From contig NZ_BCLI01000001.1 of NCBI RefSeq assembly GCF_001748385.1, forward strand, positions 289,177 to 353,176: 64,000 nt of DNA, written 5' to 3'. The stretch comes from Vulcanisaeta thermophila (GTDB lineage: Archaea > Thermoproteota > Thermoprotei > Thermoproteales > Thermocladiaceae). Below the pieces are notes generated by a model. That model was given only the letters and a program-made list of their open reading frames with translations. It did not search any database and was not told the origin of the DNA. Positions 17,789 to 25,475 of the stretch are shown here, piece by piece. Every line of letters starts with the position of its first letter. The first letter of the stretch is position 1. The translations under genes were made by a program, and so were the position numbers.

Positions 17789-18880
17789 ATGAGGGCCATT
17801 TACTCATGGCCCACCCGGACCTATGAAGTAGGCCCTGAACTATTGGTTCTACCTAACGTCAGGGAGAGCCCCCTGGGCAGGGCATTAGGCGGAGGTAGGG
17901 TCCAGTGCGCACTGTGCCATAGGCGCTGCACCCTAAGCCCTGGGCAGGCGGGGCTTTGCGGCATGAGGTTCAACATTAACAGTAGGCTTTACACGGCGGC
18001 TTACGGCCTATTAACGGCGGTGGAGTCCAGGCCCATGGAAATAAAGCCCCTCTACCACTACTACCCACGCACATCAGCCCTAACCATCAGCACCTGGGGA
18101 TGCACATTCCCCTGCGCCTGGTGCCAAAACTGGCACCTCTCCAAGATATCCTCACTAACCGGTGAGTACGTACAGCCCGAGAAACTCATTGAGTGGGCCC
18201 TTGAGAATGGGGACTCTGGGATTAACATAAGCTTCAACGAACCAACCCTACTAACCGAGTACGCACTAGACGTATTCAAGCTAGCCAGGGAAAGGGGGCT
18301 CCACGCATCAATAAACACCAACGGCTACCTAACACCGGAAGCCCTGGAGGCGCTCCACAGGGCTGGCATGGATGGTATGAACTCGGACATAAAGGGTGGA
18401 CGTGAAACCTACAGGTACTGGTTGGCGGCGGACTTCGATAAGTTAATGCAGACGCTTAGGAGGGCAGTTCAATTGGGCATACACCTGGAGGTCACCTACC
18501 TAGTGATACCCGGGGTTAATGATCAGGAGGCTGATGAGGTAATAAACGCAGTGGCCAGCCTAGGGAGGGACGTACCACTACACATAACGGCATACTACCC
18601 AGCGCACAAGCTCAACAACCCACCAACACCCACGGAGTTAATCGAGGAGATATGGAGGAGGGCTAAGAAGGAGCTTGATTACGTCTACGTGGGTAACGTA
18701 CCGGGGCACCCTGGGCAGCACACGTACTGCCCGAGGTGCGGTGCACCACTCATTAAGAGGTTTGAGGATAGGGTTGTTGATGTTAAATTGAATGGTTACA
18801 AATGCCCCAGGTGCGGTTACGAGATAAAGATTAGGGGCTACGTGGGGAGGTACGGCAATATACACAGGAGGTTCATCTAG
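17789..18880 (+). CDS. amrS: AmmeMemoRadiSam-system radical SAM enzyme (AmrS-like)
   Basis: 363 residues. The N-terminal region has C40-x2-C43-x3-C47-x9-C57 (CALCHRRC, then GLCG), the zinc or auxiliary-cluster motif of this family. The radical SAM cluster is C105-x3-C109-x2-C112 (WGCTFPCAWCQNW). Blocks GINISFNEPTLLTEYALDVF, NTNGYLTPEAL and PLHITAYYPAHK follow. The C-terminus has two CPRCG zinc ribbons. The length matches AmrS (TIGR04337). The partner proteins AmmeMemo (AmrB) and AMMECR1 (AmrA) are not nearby. The reaction is unknown; homology to pyruvate-formate-lyase activases suggests radical installation or methyl-type chemistry. A TTTTTAACC box at about 17757-17765 supports a leaderless ATG at 17789. 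Confidence 0.88.
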   Translation: MRAIYSWPTRTYEVGPELLVLPNVRESPLGRALGGGRVQCALCHRRCTLSPGQAGLCGMRFNINSRLYTAAYGLLTAVESRPMEIKPLYHYYPRTSALTISTWGCTFPCAWCQNWHLSKISSLTGEYVQPEKLIEWALENGDSGINISFNEPTLLTEYALDVFKLARERGLHASINTNGYLTPEALEALHRAGMDGMNSDIKGGRETYRYWLAADFDKLMQTLRRAVQLGIHLEVTYLVIPGVNDQEADEVINAVASLGRDVPLHITAYYPAHKLNNPPTPTELIEEIWRRAKKELDYVYVGNVPGHPGQHTYCPRCGAPLIKRFEDRVVDVKLNGYKCPRCGYEIKIRGYVGRYGNIHRRFI

Positions 18881-18938
18881 TAATAGGAGTCCCTGGTTGG
18901 TAAAAAGGGATTTTAAAGTTGCAGTGGTTCATTAATTA

Positions 18939-19319
18939 ATGTCGAAGAGGCAGGGGAGGAGGAAGAAGGAGGCTGAGGAGGGGCAGGAAAGCGCGTCAAT
19001 AACGGCATTCCTCTACGGAACCACCGAAACCAAACCAGAGACCAAGCCCCAGTCACAGGAGCGGGTTGGCACGACCACGGAGGCAAAACCAATTGAGAAA
19101 CCCACTGGGGCCACCCAGGCAGTGCCTGGGGAGGATGCAGTGCTCAACTTCATCAAGGCCAGGGGTAACGTTACGAAGAACGAGTTAATGGCCTGGGCCA
19201 AGACCAAGGGCTTGAGGACCTCGGACGTACTAAGGGCCATTGAGGAGTTAACGAGCAGGGGTAGGATAACCAGGAGGCTTAATGATAAGGGGGATTTAGT
19301 GTACGTGTTTATTAAGTGA
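18939..19319 (+). CDS. Small winged-helix protein with disordered basic N-terminus
   Basis: 126 residues. Residues 1-65 are low-complexity, Lys/Arg-rich at first and then Thr/Pro/Glu-rich, so disordered. Residues 66-126 form a compact winged helix: DAVLNFIKARGNVTKNELMAWA as helices 1-2, RTSDVLRAIEELTSRGRITRR as the recognition helix, and a wing with YVFIK. It may be a chromatin-associated or transcription protein; no enzymatic domain is present. The ATG at 18939 is about 27 nt from a TTTTAAAG box. The 19367 membrane protein follows after 47 nt with its own TTAAAG box. Confidence 0.65.
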   Translation: MSKRQGRRKKEAEEGQESASITAFLYGTTETKPETKPQSQERVGTTTEAKPIEKPTGATQAVPGEDAVLNFIKARGNVTKNELMAWAKTKGLRTSDVLRAIEELTSRGRITRRLNDKGDLVYVFIK

Positions 19320-19366
19320 GGGTTATGAGGGGTAAAAACTATTAAAGCCACACACATCATTAGCCA

Positions 19367-19717
19367 GTGTCCAGCATCAGCGAGAGCAAGATCTGGGCCG
19401 CAATAGCATGGGCACTACTAATCATAGGGGCTGTGATAGCCCTACTCGTGAGGCCAAGGGATGATTACGTGAGGTACTGGGCCCTGGAATCCATAGGCTT
19501 CACAGTGGTTGTGGTACTAGCCTACATAGCGGTCCTAATAGTTAGTTTCATCTTCGCATTCACTATAGTAATACCAATAATCCTAAAGATCCTCTACGGA
19601 CTAGGGGTACTCCTAGCCTGGCTAATAGGCATATTCAAGGCCCTAACGGGCGACAGGTGGAGACCGCCAGTGATACATGAGGTCGCTGATTACATAAGGA
19701 GGGCACTATCCCTATGA
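19367..19717 (+). CDS. DUF4870-like (Tic20-type) small membrane protein
   Basis: 116 residues with three hydrophobic segments (about 8-27, 42-70 and 72-90) joined by short polar loops. The motif RPRDDYVRYWALESIGF is like DUF4870, where RxxxxFVRFHALQS-type motifs recur. The C-terminus is amphipathic and cytoplasmic. Function unknown. The start codon is a non-ATG at 19367, chosen for the box ACTATTAAAG about 25 nt upstream. Confidence 0.7.
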   Translation: MSSISESKIWAAIAWALLIIGAVIALLVRPRDDYVRYWALESIGFTVVVVLAYIAVLIVSFIFAFTIVIPIILKILYGLGVLLAWLIGIFKALTGDRWRPPVIHEVADYIRRALSL

Positions 19718-19770
19718 TCGGGGGCCACGGGTAAATGGGCTTAAAGACCCACAACCCACACAATAAGCCG

Positions 19771-19819
19771 GTGATGATGTTCAAGGGCACCGAGAAGTGA
19801 GGAAATGGCGGAACACTGA
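19771..19819 (+). ncRNA. Candidate C/D-box sRNA
   Basis: In a 115-nt gene-free gap the order is: box C GTGATGA (19771-19777), a 12-nt guide, D' CCGA (19790-19793), a 3-nt spacer, C' GTGAGGA (19797-19803), a 12-nt guide, and box D CTGA (19816-19819). The spacing is that of archaeal dual-guide 2'-O-methylation RNAs bound by L7Ae, Nop5 and fibrillarin. A GCTTAAAG box sits about 27 nt upstream. D' and C' each carry one mismatch. The guides presumably pair with rRNA or tRNA; target search not possible here. Confidence 0.65.
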
Positions 19820-19832
19820 GCATCAACAAGGC

Positions 19833-20445
19833 TCAGCGCTGGCTCCCCTCCCTCTTCTCAGCCTCCCTCCTAAGCGCAAGCCCAACCATCACACTCGCGT
19901 ATGCATGGAGCTTCCAAGCCTCCGGGTACTTACCATACTCCCTAACCACCTTACGGGCAATCTCCCTAAGCTCCAACGCCTCCTCAAGGGTTAACTCATC
20001 CTTCATGAGCAACTCCTCAAGCCTCTTAACCTCCTCCCTACTCAACGGGTTCGGTCCAACAAGCTTAATAATCCTAATCAACTCACCCCTAGCCAACAAA
20101 GCCCTCTCAGCCTTCAATATACCCTCACTGGTCAGGAGCTCAATGAAGAACTCCTGATACGCAGTGAAGCCCTCGGTTAACCTGTCTATCCTCCTATTGG
20201 TCTCATCAATCCTACCACTGACCTCGTTAATCCTCGCGTCAAGCCTATTCCCCAACTCCTCCAACTTCCCAAATCGATTCTCCAATTCCTTAAACCTGTA
20301 ATCCAATTCCTTAAAATCTATAATCTATTTCCCTAAACCTATAATCAATCTCTATGAATCTCCTACCAAGCCAGTAGGCTAGTGTGGCTATGGAGGCAAC
20401 AACGGTGACTACAGTCACCAGTAGACCAATAAGAACCTCATCCAC
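19833..20445 (-). pseudogene. Membrane-anchored coiled-coil protein, one frameshift
   Basis: Reading from the GTG at 20445 gives a membrane helix (VLIGLLVTVVTVVASIATLAYWL), then heptads of the form DYRF(R/K)E(I/L). A shift within a run of four A (plus strand 20313-20316) is needed to continue into RFKELENRFGKLEEL, RIDETNRRIDRL and a C-terminal helical domain (ALELREIARKVVREYGKYPEAWKLHAYASVMVGLAL). The downstream part alone (start 20306) would be 157 residues. A CTTAATGG box 26 nt before 20445 supports the long start. It shares the RIDETN block with the 1335 gene, and the N-terminal helix plus C-terminal domain with the broken gene at 63322. Function unknown. Confidence 0.7.
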
Positions 20446-20473
20446 CAACCAAGAACCAGGCAACCATTAAGTA

Positions 20474-20773
20474 TCAACCAGGCTTCGCACTGGCCTCCCT
20501 GGGCCTCCTCCTACCCCTCTTCTCCTCAATCCTCTTCCTCAGCAGTCCAATGTGGAATAGGAGCTCATTAATACCCAACTTCCTACCCACATCCTCACCG
20601 TAATTAAGCAGATTCTCAGCCTCAACCAAGTCCCTGGTCCTACCCCTGGCAATGAGCTCCTGCGCAGTGTAGACAATGCACTCCACAAACTTCTCCCTAA
20701 ACTCCAACGCCTTCTCCCTATTACCACTCCTCTCAGCCTCATTAATCAACCTCTCCCAATCACTGCACCTCAT
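20474..20773 (-). CDS. Small helical hypothetical protein
   Basis: 99 residues starting MRCSDWERLINEAERSG. It is all helical, with TPR-like spacing, and ends in a basic tail (KRIEEKRGRRRPREASAKPG). The longer open frame to 20965 is not coding: it would run through the promoter of this gene and the overlapping upstream gene. The ATG at 20773 is about 25 nt downstream of a TTAAAAACC box on the minus strand. It resembles the adjacent 80-residue gene in size and helical character, so the two may be partners. No family recognised. Confidence 0.6.
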   Translation of the reverse strand: MRCSDWERLINEAERSGNREKALEFREKFVECIVYTAQELIARGRTRDLVEAENLLNYGEDVGRKLGINELLFHIGLLRKRIEEKRGRRRPREASAKPG

Positions 20774-20798
20774 CGCCCAACCCAAAACCCATTGGTTT

Positions 20799-21041
20799 TT
20801 AAGGCTTGCCCCCAGCCCCGGACTCCCTAGCCGCCCGTGCACGCCTAACCTCAATGAGCCTCCTAATCCTGTTAATAATGGGCTTGTAACTACTGTATAG
20901 GTTGGCCTCCCTGGCCTCCTTAACAGCCTCCCTAAACGCCTTAATACCCTCATCCAACTTACCACTAAGTATCAACGACTCAGCACCCCTCAACTTAACC
21001 ACCAAATCCCTAGCCCTACCAACAATGTCCTGGCTCGACAC
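20799..21041 (-). CDS. Small helical hypothetical protein
   Basis: 80 residues: DIVGRARDLVVKLRGAESL, LSGKLDEGIKAFREAVKEAREA, and SYKPIINRIRRLIEVRRARAAR form three amphipathic helices like one and a half TPR units. The C-terminus is basic. It lies 25 nt upstream of the 20474 gene, on the same strand. It is divergent from mobA. Binding to nucleic acid or to a larger helical scaffold is possible but unproven. Confidence 0.55.
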   Translation of the reverse strand: MSSQDIVGRARDLVVKLRGAESLILSGKLDEGIKAFREAVKEAREANLYSSYKPIINRIRRLIEVRRARAARESGAGGKP

Positions 21042-21090
21042 AACACGGTCTAGACCAAGCCCTTATAAGCGTTACCACAACAAAAACCCA

Positions 21091-21903
21091 GTGGGTGAGG
21101 TACACCTGGTAATACTGGCGGGTGGGGAGTCAAGGAGGTTCCAGGTGGTGGGTGAGGGGCACGTGGACAAGTGCTGGTACCCCATTAACGGGACGCCCAT
21201 GTTCATGCACATACTAAGGCACGGGGACCTATTCAACGACGTCCACATAGCCGCCGGGAGGAACTACGAAAAATACGTGAACAAGGGCTTCAAAGCCCTC
21301 AGGGACAGCGACAGGTTCCAGGGACCCCTGGCGGGCATAGACAGCGCGGCGCAGGTGCTAGACGGCACGTTAGTATTCACACCCTGCGACACACCCTTCA
21401 TAACGAGGGAAGCCCTGGAACTACTAATAAAGAACGACCCAGTATCAACCCTAGTCCTCCCAAATGGGCTCGTGGAAAGCCACATCTTAAGGATCGAGGC
21501 GGAGCAACTAAGGGAGGTACTCAACACCATGGCCAGGTTCAACAGGGACAGGATAGACGACATACTCAGGCTATCAAACACCGTGAAGTACGTAAGCACG
21601 AAACAACACGGAATAGACCCAAACACCCTAAGAAACATAAACACAAGAAACGACATAAACAACAACACAACGATCAAATGGGAAGTATTCAACAAAGACG
21701 TGGAAATAACCTGGGAACCACCACTAAAGAAGGCCCTAGAAAACAGGGAAAAATGGACAGAGGAACTAAGCAAGGAAGCCCTAGAATACGCAAAAAACGG
21801 CCTACTATCCCTACTAGCCCACGTACTGGAGGACATGGCAGAGGAAAACCCAACAATGAAAACAATAGCAAAAATAATAATGAAGGAACTAAAGGGATTT
21901 TAG
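21091..21903 (+). CDS. MobA-like nucleotidyltransferase with C-terminal helical extension
   Basis: About 270 residues. N-terminal LVILAGGESRRF is the NTP-binding loop of MobA/GlmU-type nucleotidyltransferases; DKCWYPINGTPMF and FTPCDTPFITREALELL (metal-binding Asp) complete the MobA-like core to about residue 175. The best guess is GTP:molybdopterin guanylyltransferase, which would mature cofactors of molybdenum enzymes. The C-terminal 90 residues (from about 185) are an Asn-rich linker and a charged helical extension not found in bacterial MobA. GTG at 21091 is chosen because CCCTTATAAG at 21059-21068 lies 23-31 nt upstream and the glycine-rich loop starts 8 residues in. Confidence 0.75.
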   Translation: MGEVHLVILAGGESRRFQVVGEGHVDKCWYPINGTPMFMHILRHGDLFNDVHIAAGRNYEKYVNKGFKALRDSDRFQGPLAGIDSAAQVLDGTLVFTPCDTPFITREALELLIKNDPVSTLVLPNGLVESHILRIEAEQLREVLNTMARFNRDRIDDILRLSNTVKYVSTKQHGIDPNTLRNINTRNDINNNTTIKWEVFNKDVEITWEPPLKKALENREKWTEELSKEALEYAKNGLLSLLAHVLEDMAEENPTMKTIAKIIMKELKGF

Positions 21904-21928
21904 GTTGTAAGGCTTAGGTGACACTGCG

Positions 21929-21978
21929 TGATGACCCCGACCACTACGGACCCATGATGAGAATACCGGGCCGAACTG
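21929..21978 (+). ncRNA. Candidate C/D-box sRNA
   Basis: In the gap between mobA and the NicO gene: box C GTGATGA (21929-21935), a 12-nt guide, D' CGGA (imperfect), a 3-nt spacer, C' ATGATGA (21954-21960), a 15-nt guide segment, and box D CTGA (about 21976-21979). C and C' are exact. The second guide is slightly long, and D' is degenerate, so confidence is lower than for the candidate at 19771. A GGATTTTAGG box lies about 29 nt before box C. Confidence 0.5.
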
Positions 21979-21999
21979 ACACATCACAATCACAACCAT

Positions 22000-22574
22000 T
22001 CACGCGAATACCAACCCAATTAATTGCTGCACAAGCACCACCAGGGCCACTAAGGCGATTACAATGTTCATGATGCGGGGGATGTCATGACCACCAAGGA
22101 CCTTATCAACGCGCTTTAGGGACATCCCCACGAAGACCATGAAAGATGTGGAAACGAGTATGAAGAGCAACACGTAAATAACCCCCATGACCAAACCAGC
22201 CCTGGCAGCCAAAACAGCCACCAACACCTTACTGGGGGTTAGGGCAAGGGCACCCTGTAAAACCCCAGAGACCCCGGAGCCCCACCTCCCAATCTCAACC
22301 TCCCTACCCAATAACTCACTCACCAATAACGTTAGGGCGAAGGCAATCCCCACGGCAACGCCCACGGCCTCGAGGTACCATTAATGGATAAAGCCAGGAC
22401 CAGGGGTATGGATATGAGGGCGAAACCAAGCCCATGGGCCAACCCAAAGACAACCACATCCCTAGACTTGCCGAGCAACCTCATAGTAACCACGTGGTCA
22501 GGCTCCACAGCGTGGGAAACACCCAAACCCACTATCAAGGCCAGAGCCAATGCATCACCACCCAGTAGGCCCAC
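22000..22574 (-). pseudogene. NicO/UreH-type nickel-cobalt transporter-like protein, frameshifted
   Basis: Reading from GTG 22574: GLGVSHAVEPDHVVTMRLLG in the first membrane helix carries the H-x4-DH metal motif of the NicO/HoxN/UreH families. One frame later the protein continues with AVGVAVGIAFALTLLVSELLG and at least three more membrane helices to 22000. The break is at about 22345; adding one G within CGAGGCC restores INGTSEAVGVAVG. About 191 residues in all, the usual size of short NicO-like transporters. The likely role is nickel or cobalt movement across the cytoplasmic membrane. A CCCTTATTA box 24 nt upstream supports the leaderless GTG. Confidence 0.72.
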
Positions 22575-22637
22575 GGCAGCAGTTTATTCCTGGGGTAATA
22601 AGGGTTTTGACCACTCCAAGTGAATACTGAGGGTGCC

Positions 22638-23009
22638 CTAGAACACCAGTACCTCGTAGCCCCTCTCAATGAACATGGAGAGGTCCTCATGATGCTCCTC
22701 ATCACCCAAAAGCCTAATGTTCAACTTAGCAATGGCATCACGAATGTTCAGGTGGGGTGGTGATGCGCAGTAACCGCAAACACCGTATATTATGCCCTCC
22801 CCATAAGCCTCATCATAGGCAGCCCTCAACCCCCTGTAGGGGCTATTACCACTCTCTATGGGTATCTTGGAGCCAAGCCCATCGAAGTAGACCAGCACAT
22901 CATGACCCTTACGCTTAAGCTGAACCGCGTAGTGCAGTGCGTGGGCGGCCTTAATGGATTCCGAGAGGTCCGCTGGGTTGCACAGTATGACGAAGGCGTA
23001 CTTACCCAT
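22638..23009 (-). CDS. DsrE-like protein
   Basis: About 123 residues from MGKYAFVILCNPADLSESIKA. The fold signals are the first strand AFVILCN, GHDVLVYFDGLGSKIP and the C-terminal FIERGYEVLVF, which closely matches YYINNGYQVLVF at the end of the 11007 gene. Cys residues in YGVCGYCASPP could carry persulfide. The open frame extends to 23039, but a CTTATAAGG box at 23040-23048 fits a start at GTG 23018 or ATG 23009; the ATG matches family N-termini. A sulfur-relay role is inferred. Monocistronic, divergent from the YyaL-like gene. Confidence 0.75.
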   Translation of the reverse strand: MGKYAFVILCNPADLSESIKAAHALHYAVQLKRKGHDVLVYFDGLGSKIPIESGNSPYRGLRAAYDEAYGEGIIYGVCGYCASPPHLNIRDAIAKLNIRLLGDEEHHEDLSMFIERGYEVLVF

Positions 23010-23158
23010 GCCTACCCACAACCATGGGCCCCTACGCATCTTATAAGGTGTTAATTCCTAATTAGTAATTTATTAACAAGCCATGGGTAGTGCAGGGCCC
23101 ACCCACCTGTGATTAACTTAGGCGGCTAATTTTTAATAAGGAGAAACCCACATACACA

Positions 23159-25219
23159 ATGGAGCCAGACGAGAGATTAAGGTGCCTCATGAGGAGTAAA
23201 TCACCATACATACTAGAGGCCATGAAAAGCCCAGTGAAGTGGTGGGGTTGGTGCCAGGAAGCCCTGGAGAGGGCTAGGGTTGAGGACAAGCCCATACTAA
23301 TTGACGTGGGCGCCGGGTGGTGTCACTGGTGCCATGTGATGGATGAGGAGACGTATGGGGACCCTGAGGTTGCCGATTTAATCAATAATTACTTCATACC
23401 CATAAAGATAGACAGGGACGAGAGGCCAGACCTGGACAGGAGATTCCAGGAAATAGCCATGCTAATATCAGGACAGGGCGGGTGGCCACTCACAATCATA
23501 CTAACACCCAACGGGGAACCAATGTACGCAGCCACCTACCTACCACCAAGGGATAAGATGGGAATCCCAGGGATGATAAGGGTCTTAAGGGCGGCACTGG
23601 ATGCGTATAGGAACAATAGGGAGCAGATAAGCGAGTTATCCAGGCAAATACGGGAGGCACTAAGGCCCGAGGCACCGCGGGAGGGCGAGCTGGACCCTGG
23701 CATTGTTGATGATGTGGTGACGAGCATTGCGGAGCTCTATGATGAGGACAACGGCGGTTTCGGCACAATGCCCAAATTCCCACAACCCACATTCCACGCA
23801 CTACTCCTATACAGGGGGTACTACGTGGGCAACGTACTAATCAAGATGGTAACCCACACACTAAAGAAAATGGCGCGCGGGGGCATTTATGACCAATTAT
23901 GCGGCGGATTCCACAGGTACTCCGTGGATAGGGAATGGTTGATACCACACTTCGAAAAACTACTAATAGACAACGCAGAACTACTAATAAACTACGCAGA
24001 AACCCACGCAGCCACCGGCGACGAGGAACTAAGGGAGACGGCACAGGGAATAATAAACTACATAAACAACACACTAACAAACCCAGAGGGTGGATTCTAC
24101 GCAAGCCAGGACGCAGACGTGGACCCAAATGACGAGGGAGGATACTACAAATGGAGCGTGGGCGAATTAAAGAATCTACTGACCAGGGATGAGTACGAAG
24201 TGATTTACTGGTACTACGGAGTGTACAGGTTTGGCAATAATGAGAAGGCAGTACTAAACAGGGCCATGGAACTCACCGACGTGGCAGCCAAACTGGGCAT
24301 GACCCTGGGCGAGGCCAGGAAACTCCTGGAATCAGCAAGAACCAAGCTAATAAACGCCAGGAAAGCAAGGAAAACACCCAGGGTGGACACAACCATATAC
24401 ACAGGCTGGTCAGCAGCGGCAGCCATAGCATACATGAGGGCCGCGGATTACCTGGGAACCAACACCATGGACCAGGCATTGAAAACCCTGGAATTCATAA
24501 TGAATAAACTATACATAAACGGAGAACTACACAGGTACCACACCTCGGAAACACCGGGACTACTTGAGGACTACGCATACACAGCGTTACTAGCCATGGA
24601 AGCCTACAGCCACACGGGACTGAGGAGGTACCTGGAATTCGCCATAAAACTAAGCAACGACATAATCAACAAGTTCCAGGCAGAGGATGGGGGATTCTAC
24701 GACACACAAACAAACGACGTAATGAACATAAAAATAAAACCAATAACAGACACACCCAACTGGAGCCCCAACTCCCTAGCACTAATGGCACTAATGAACG
24801 TGGGCAGGGCAGTGGGAAACAACAGGTTCATGGAAACCGTGGAAAGGGGCATAAAGGCACTATACCAAGCAGCCACGGGGTACGGGGCAGGAGCCGCATC
24901 ATACTTCATAGCCCTAGACCAAAGCCTAAGGGAACCACCAAAAATCATAGTAATAGGTGATCCAGGGGACGTGGAATTCAAGCAATTACTAAACACGGCA
25001 CTAACAACCTTCAGACCAGGAAAACTCGTAATACCCATAACAGAGGAAGTAACAGACCTAATAACAGACGAAACCACAAAAACCATAATAAGCCAGTACA
25101 GGAAGGACCACAAACCAAAAGCCCACATATGCGCATACACCGCATGCACCACACCCATAACAAACCCAGACAAACTAAGGGAGGCAACACAACAATTCAT
25201 GAAGGAAAAATACAAATAA
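23159..25219 (+). CDS. Thioredoxin-domain/glycosidase-like protein, YyaL (DUF255, COG1331)
   Basis: 686 residues, full length for COG1331. The N-terminal DUF255 domain (about 1-165) has a thioredoxin-like active site GWCHWCHVM (C55, C58) preceded by KPILIDVGAG. The rest forms an (alpha/alpha)6 barrel like N-acylglucosamine 2-epimerase: GIYDQLCGGFHRYSVDREWLIPHFEK and GLLEDYAYTALLAMEAY are characteristic. Function is not established in microbes; relatives bind cellobiose or act in redox folding. The TTTTTAAT box at about 23129-23137 supports the leaderless ATG at 23159. Codons shift toward A-rich spellings over the second half without any frame break. Confidence 0.9.
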   Translation: MEPDERLRCLMRSKSPYILEAMKSPVKWWGWCQEALERARVEDKPILIDVGAGWCHWCHVMDEETYGDPEVADLINNYFIPIKIDRDERPDLDRRFQEIAMLISGQGGWPLTIILTPNGEPMYAATYLPPRDKMGIPGMIRVLRAALDAYRNNREQISELSRQIREALRPEAPREGELDPGIVDDVVTSIAELYDEDNGGFGTMPKFPQPTFHALLLYRGYYVGNVLIKMVTHTLKKMARGGIYDQLCGGFHRYSVDREWLIPHFEKLLIDNAELLINYAETHAATGDEELRETAQGIINYINNTLTNPEGGFYASQDADVDPNDEGGYYKWSVGELKNLLTRDEYEVIYWYYGVYRFGNNEKAVLNRAMELTDVAAKLGMTLGEARKLLESARTKLINARKARKTPRVDTTIYTGWSAAAAIAYMRAADYLGTNTMDQALKTLEFIMNKLYINGELHRYHTSETPGLLEDYAYTALLAMEAYSHTGLRRYLEFAIKLSNDIINKFQAEDGGFYDTQTNDVMNIKIKPITDTPNWSPNSLALMALMNVGRAVGNNRFMETVERGIKALYQAATGYGAGAASYFIALDQSLREPPKIIVIGDPGDVEFKQLLNTALTTFRPGKLVIPITEEVTDLITDETTKTIISQYRKDHKPKAHICAYTACTTPITNPDKLREATQQFMKEKYK

Positions 25220-25241
25220 CCAAAACAGGAAAACCACAACA

Positions 25242-25290
25242 ATGAGGAATACCGCGCGCCTGAACAATGATGAACTTGTCCCACGCCCGA
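25242..25290 (+). ncRNA. Candidate C/D-box sRNA upstream of tRNA-Phe
   Basis: Box C-like ATGAGGA (25242-25248), an 11-nt guide, D' CTGA (25260-25263), a 3-nt spacer, C' ATGATGA (25267-25273), a 13-nt guide, and D-like CCGA (25287-25290). The inner pair D'/C' is exact; the outer pair is degenerate by one base each. It ends about 61 nt before tRNA-Phe and follows the YyaL-like stop by 22 nt, so it may use a read-through transcript. Confidence 0.5.
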
Positions 25291-25351
25291 AACCCAAAAA
25301 CTTAAAACCCCAGGTAAAAAGACAACACATACGCACCGCGCTCACCCAGAA

Positions 25352-25466
25352 GCCCCGGTAGCTCAGCCTGGGAGAGCGACCGGCTGAAGATCCACGGGCA
25401 ACAGAGAAAAAGCCCGTGGAGACAGGAACCGGTAGGTCCCGGGTTCAAGTCCCGGCCGGGGCACCA
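25352..25466 (+). tRNA. tRNA-Phe (GAA) with 38-nt intron
   Basis: Acceptor GCCCCGG pairs with CCGGGGC, the D-arm contains TAGCTCAGCCTGG, and the T-arm is CCGGG-TTCAAGT-CCCGG. Anticodon GAA is at 25386-25388. The canonical 37/38 intron runs from about 25390 to 25427; its CCACGGGC/GCCCGTGG helix supports a bulge-helix-bulge splice site. After splicing the anticodon stem is ACCGG/CCGGT. CCA is encoded at 25464-25466. The TnpB-bearing element begins within 20 nt of its 3' end. Confidence 0.93.
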
Positions 25467-25475
25467 AAACAATCC

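Noticed and set aside
20474-20965. 163-codon version of the small helical gene
   Set aside because: Its first 64 codons run through the upstream gene and the promoter; the ATG at 20773 with a box 25 nt upstream is preferred.
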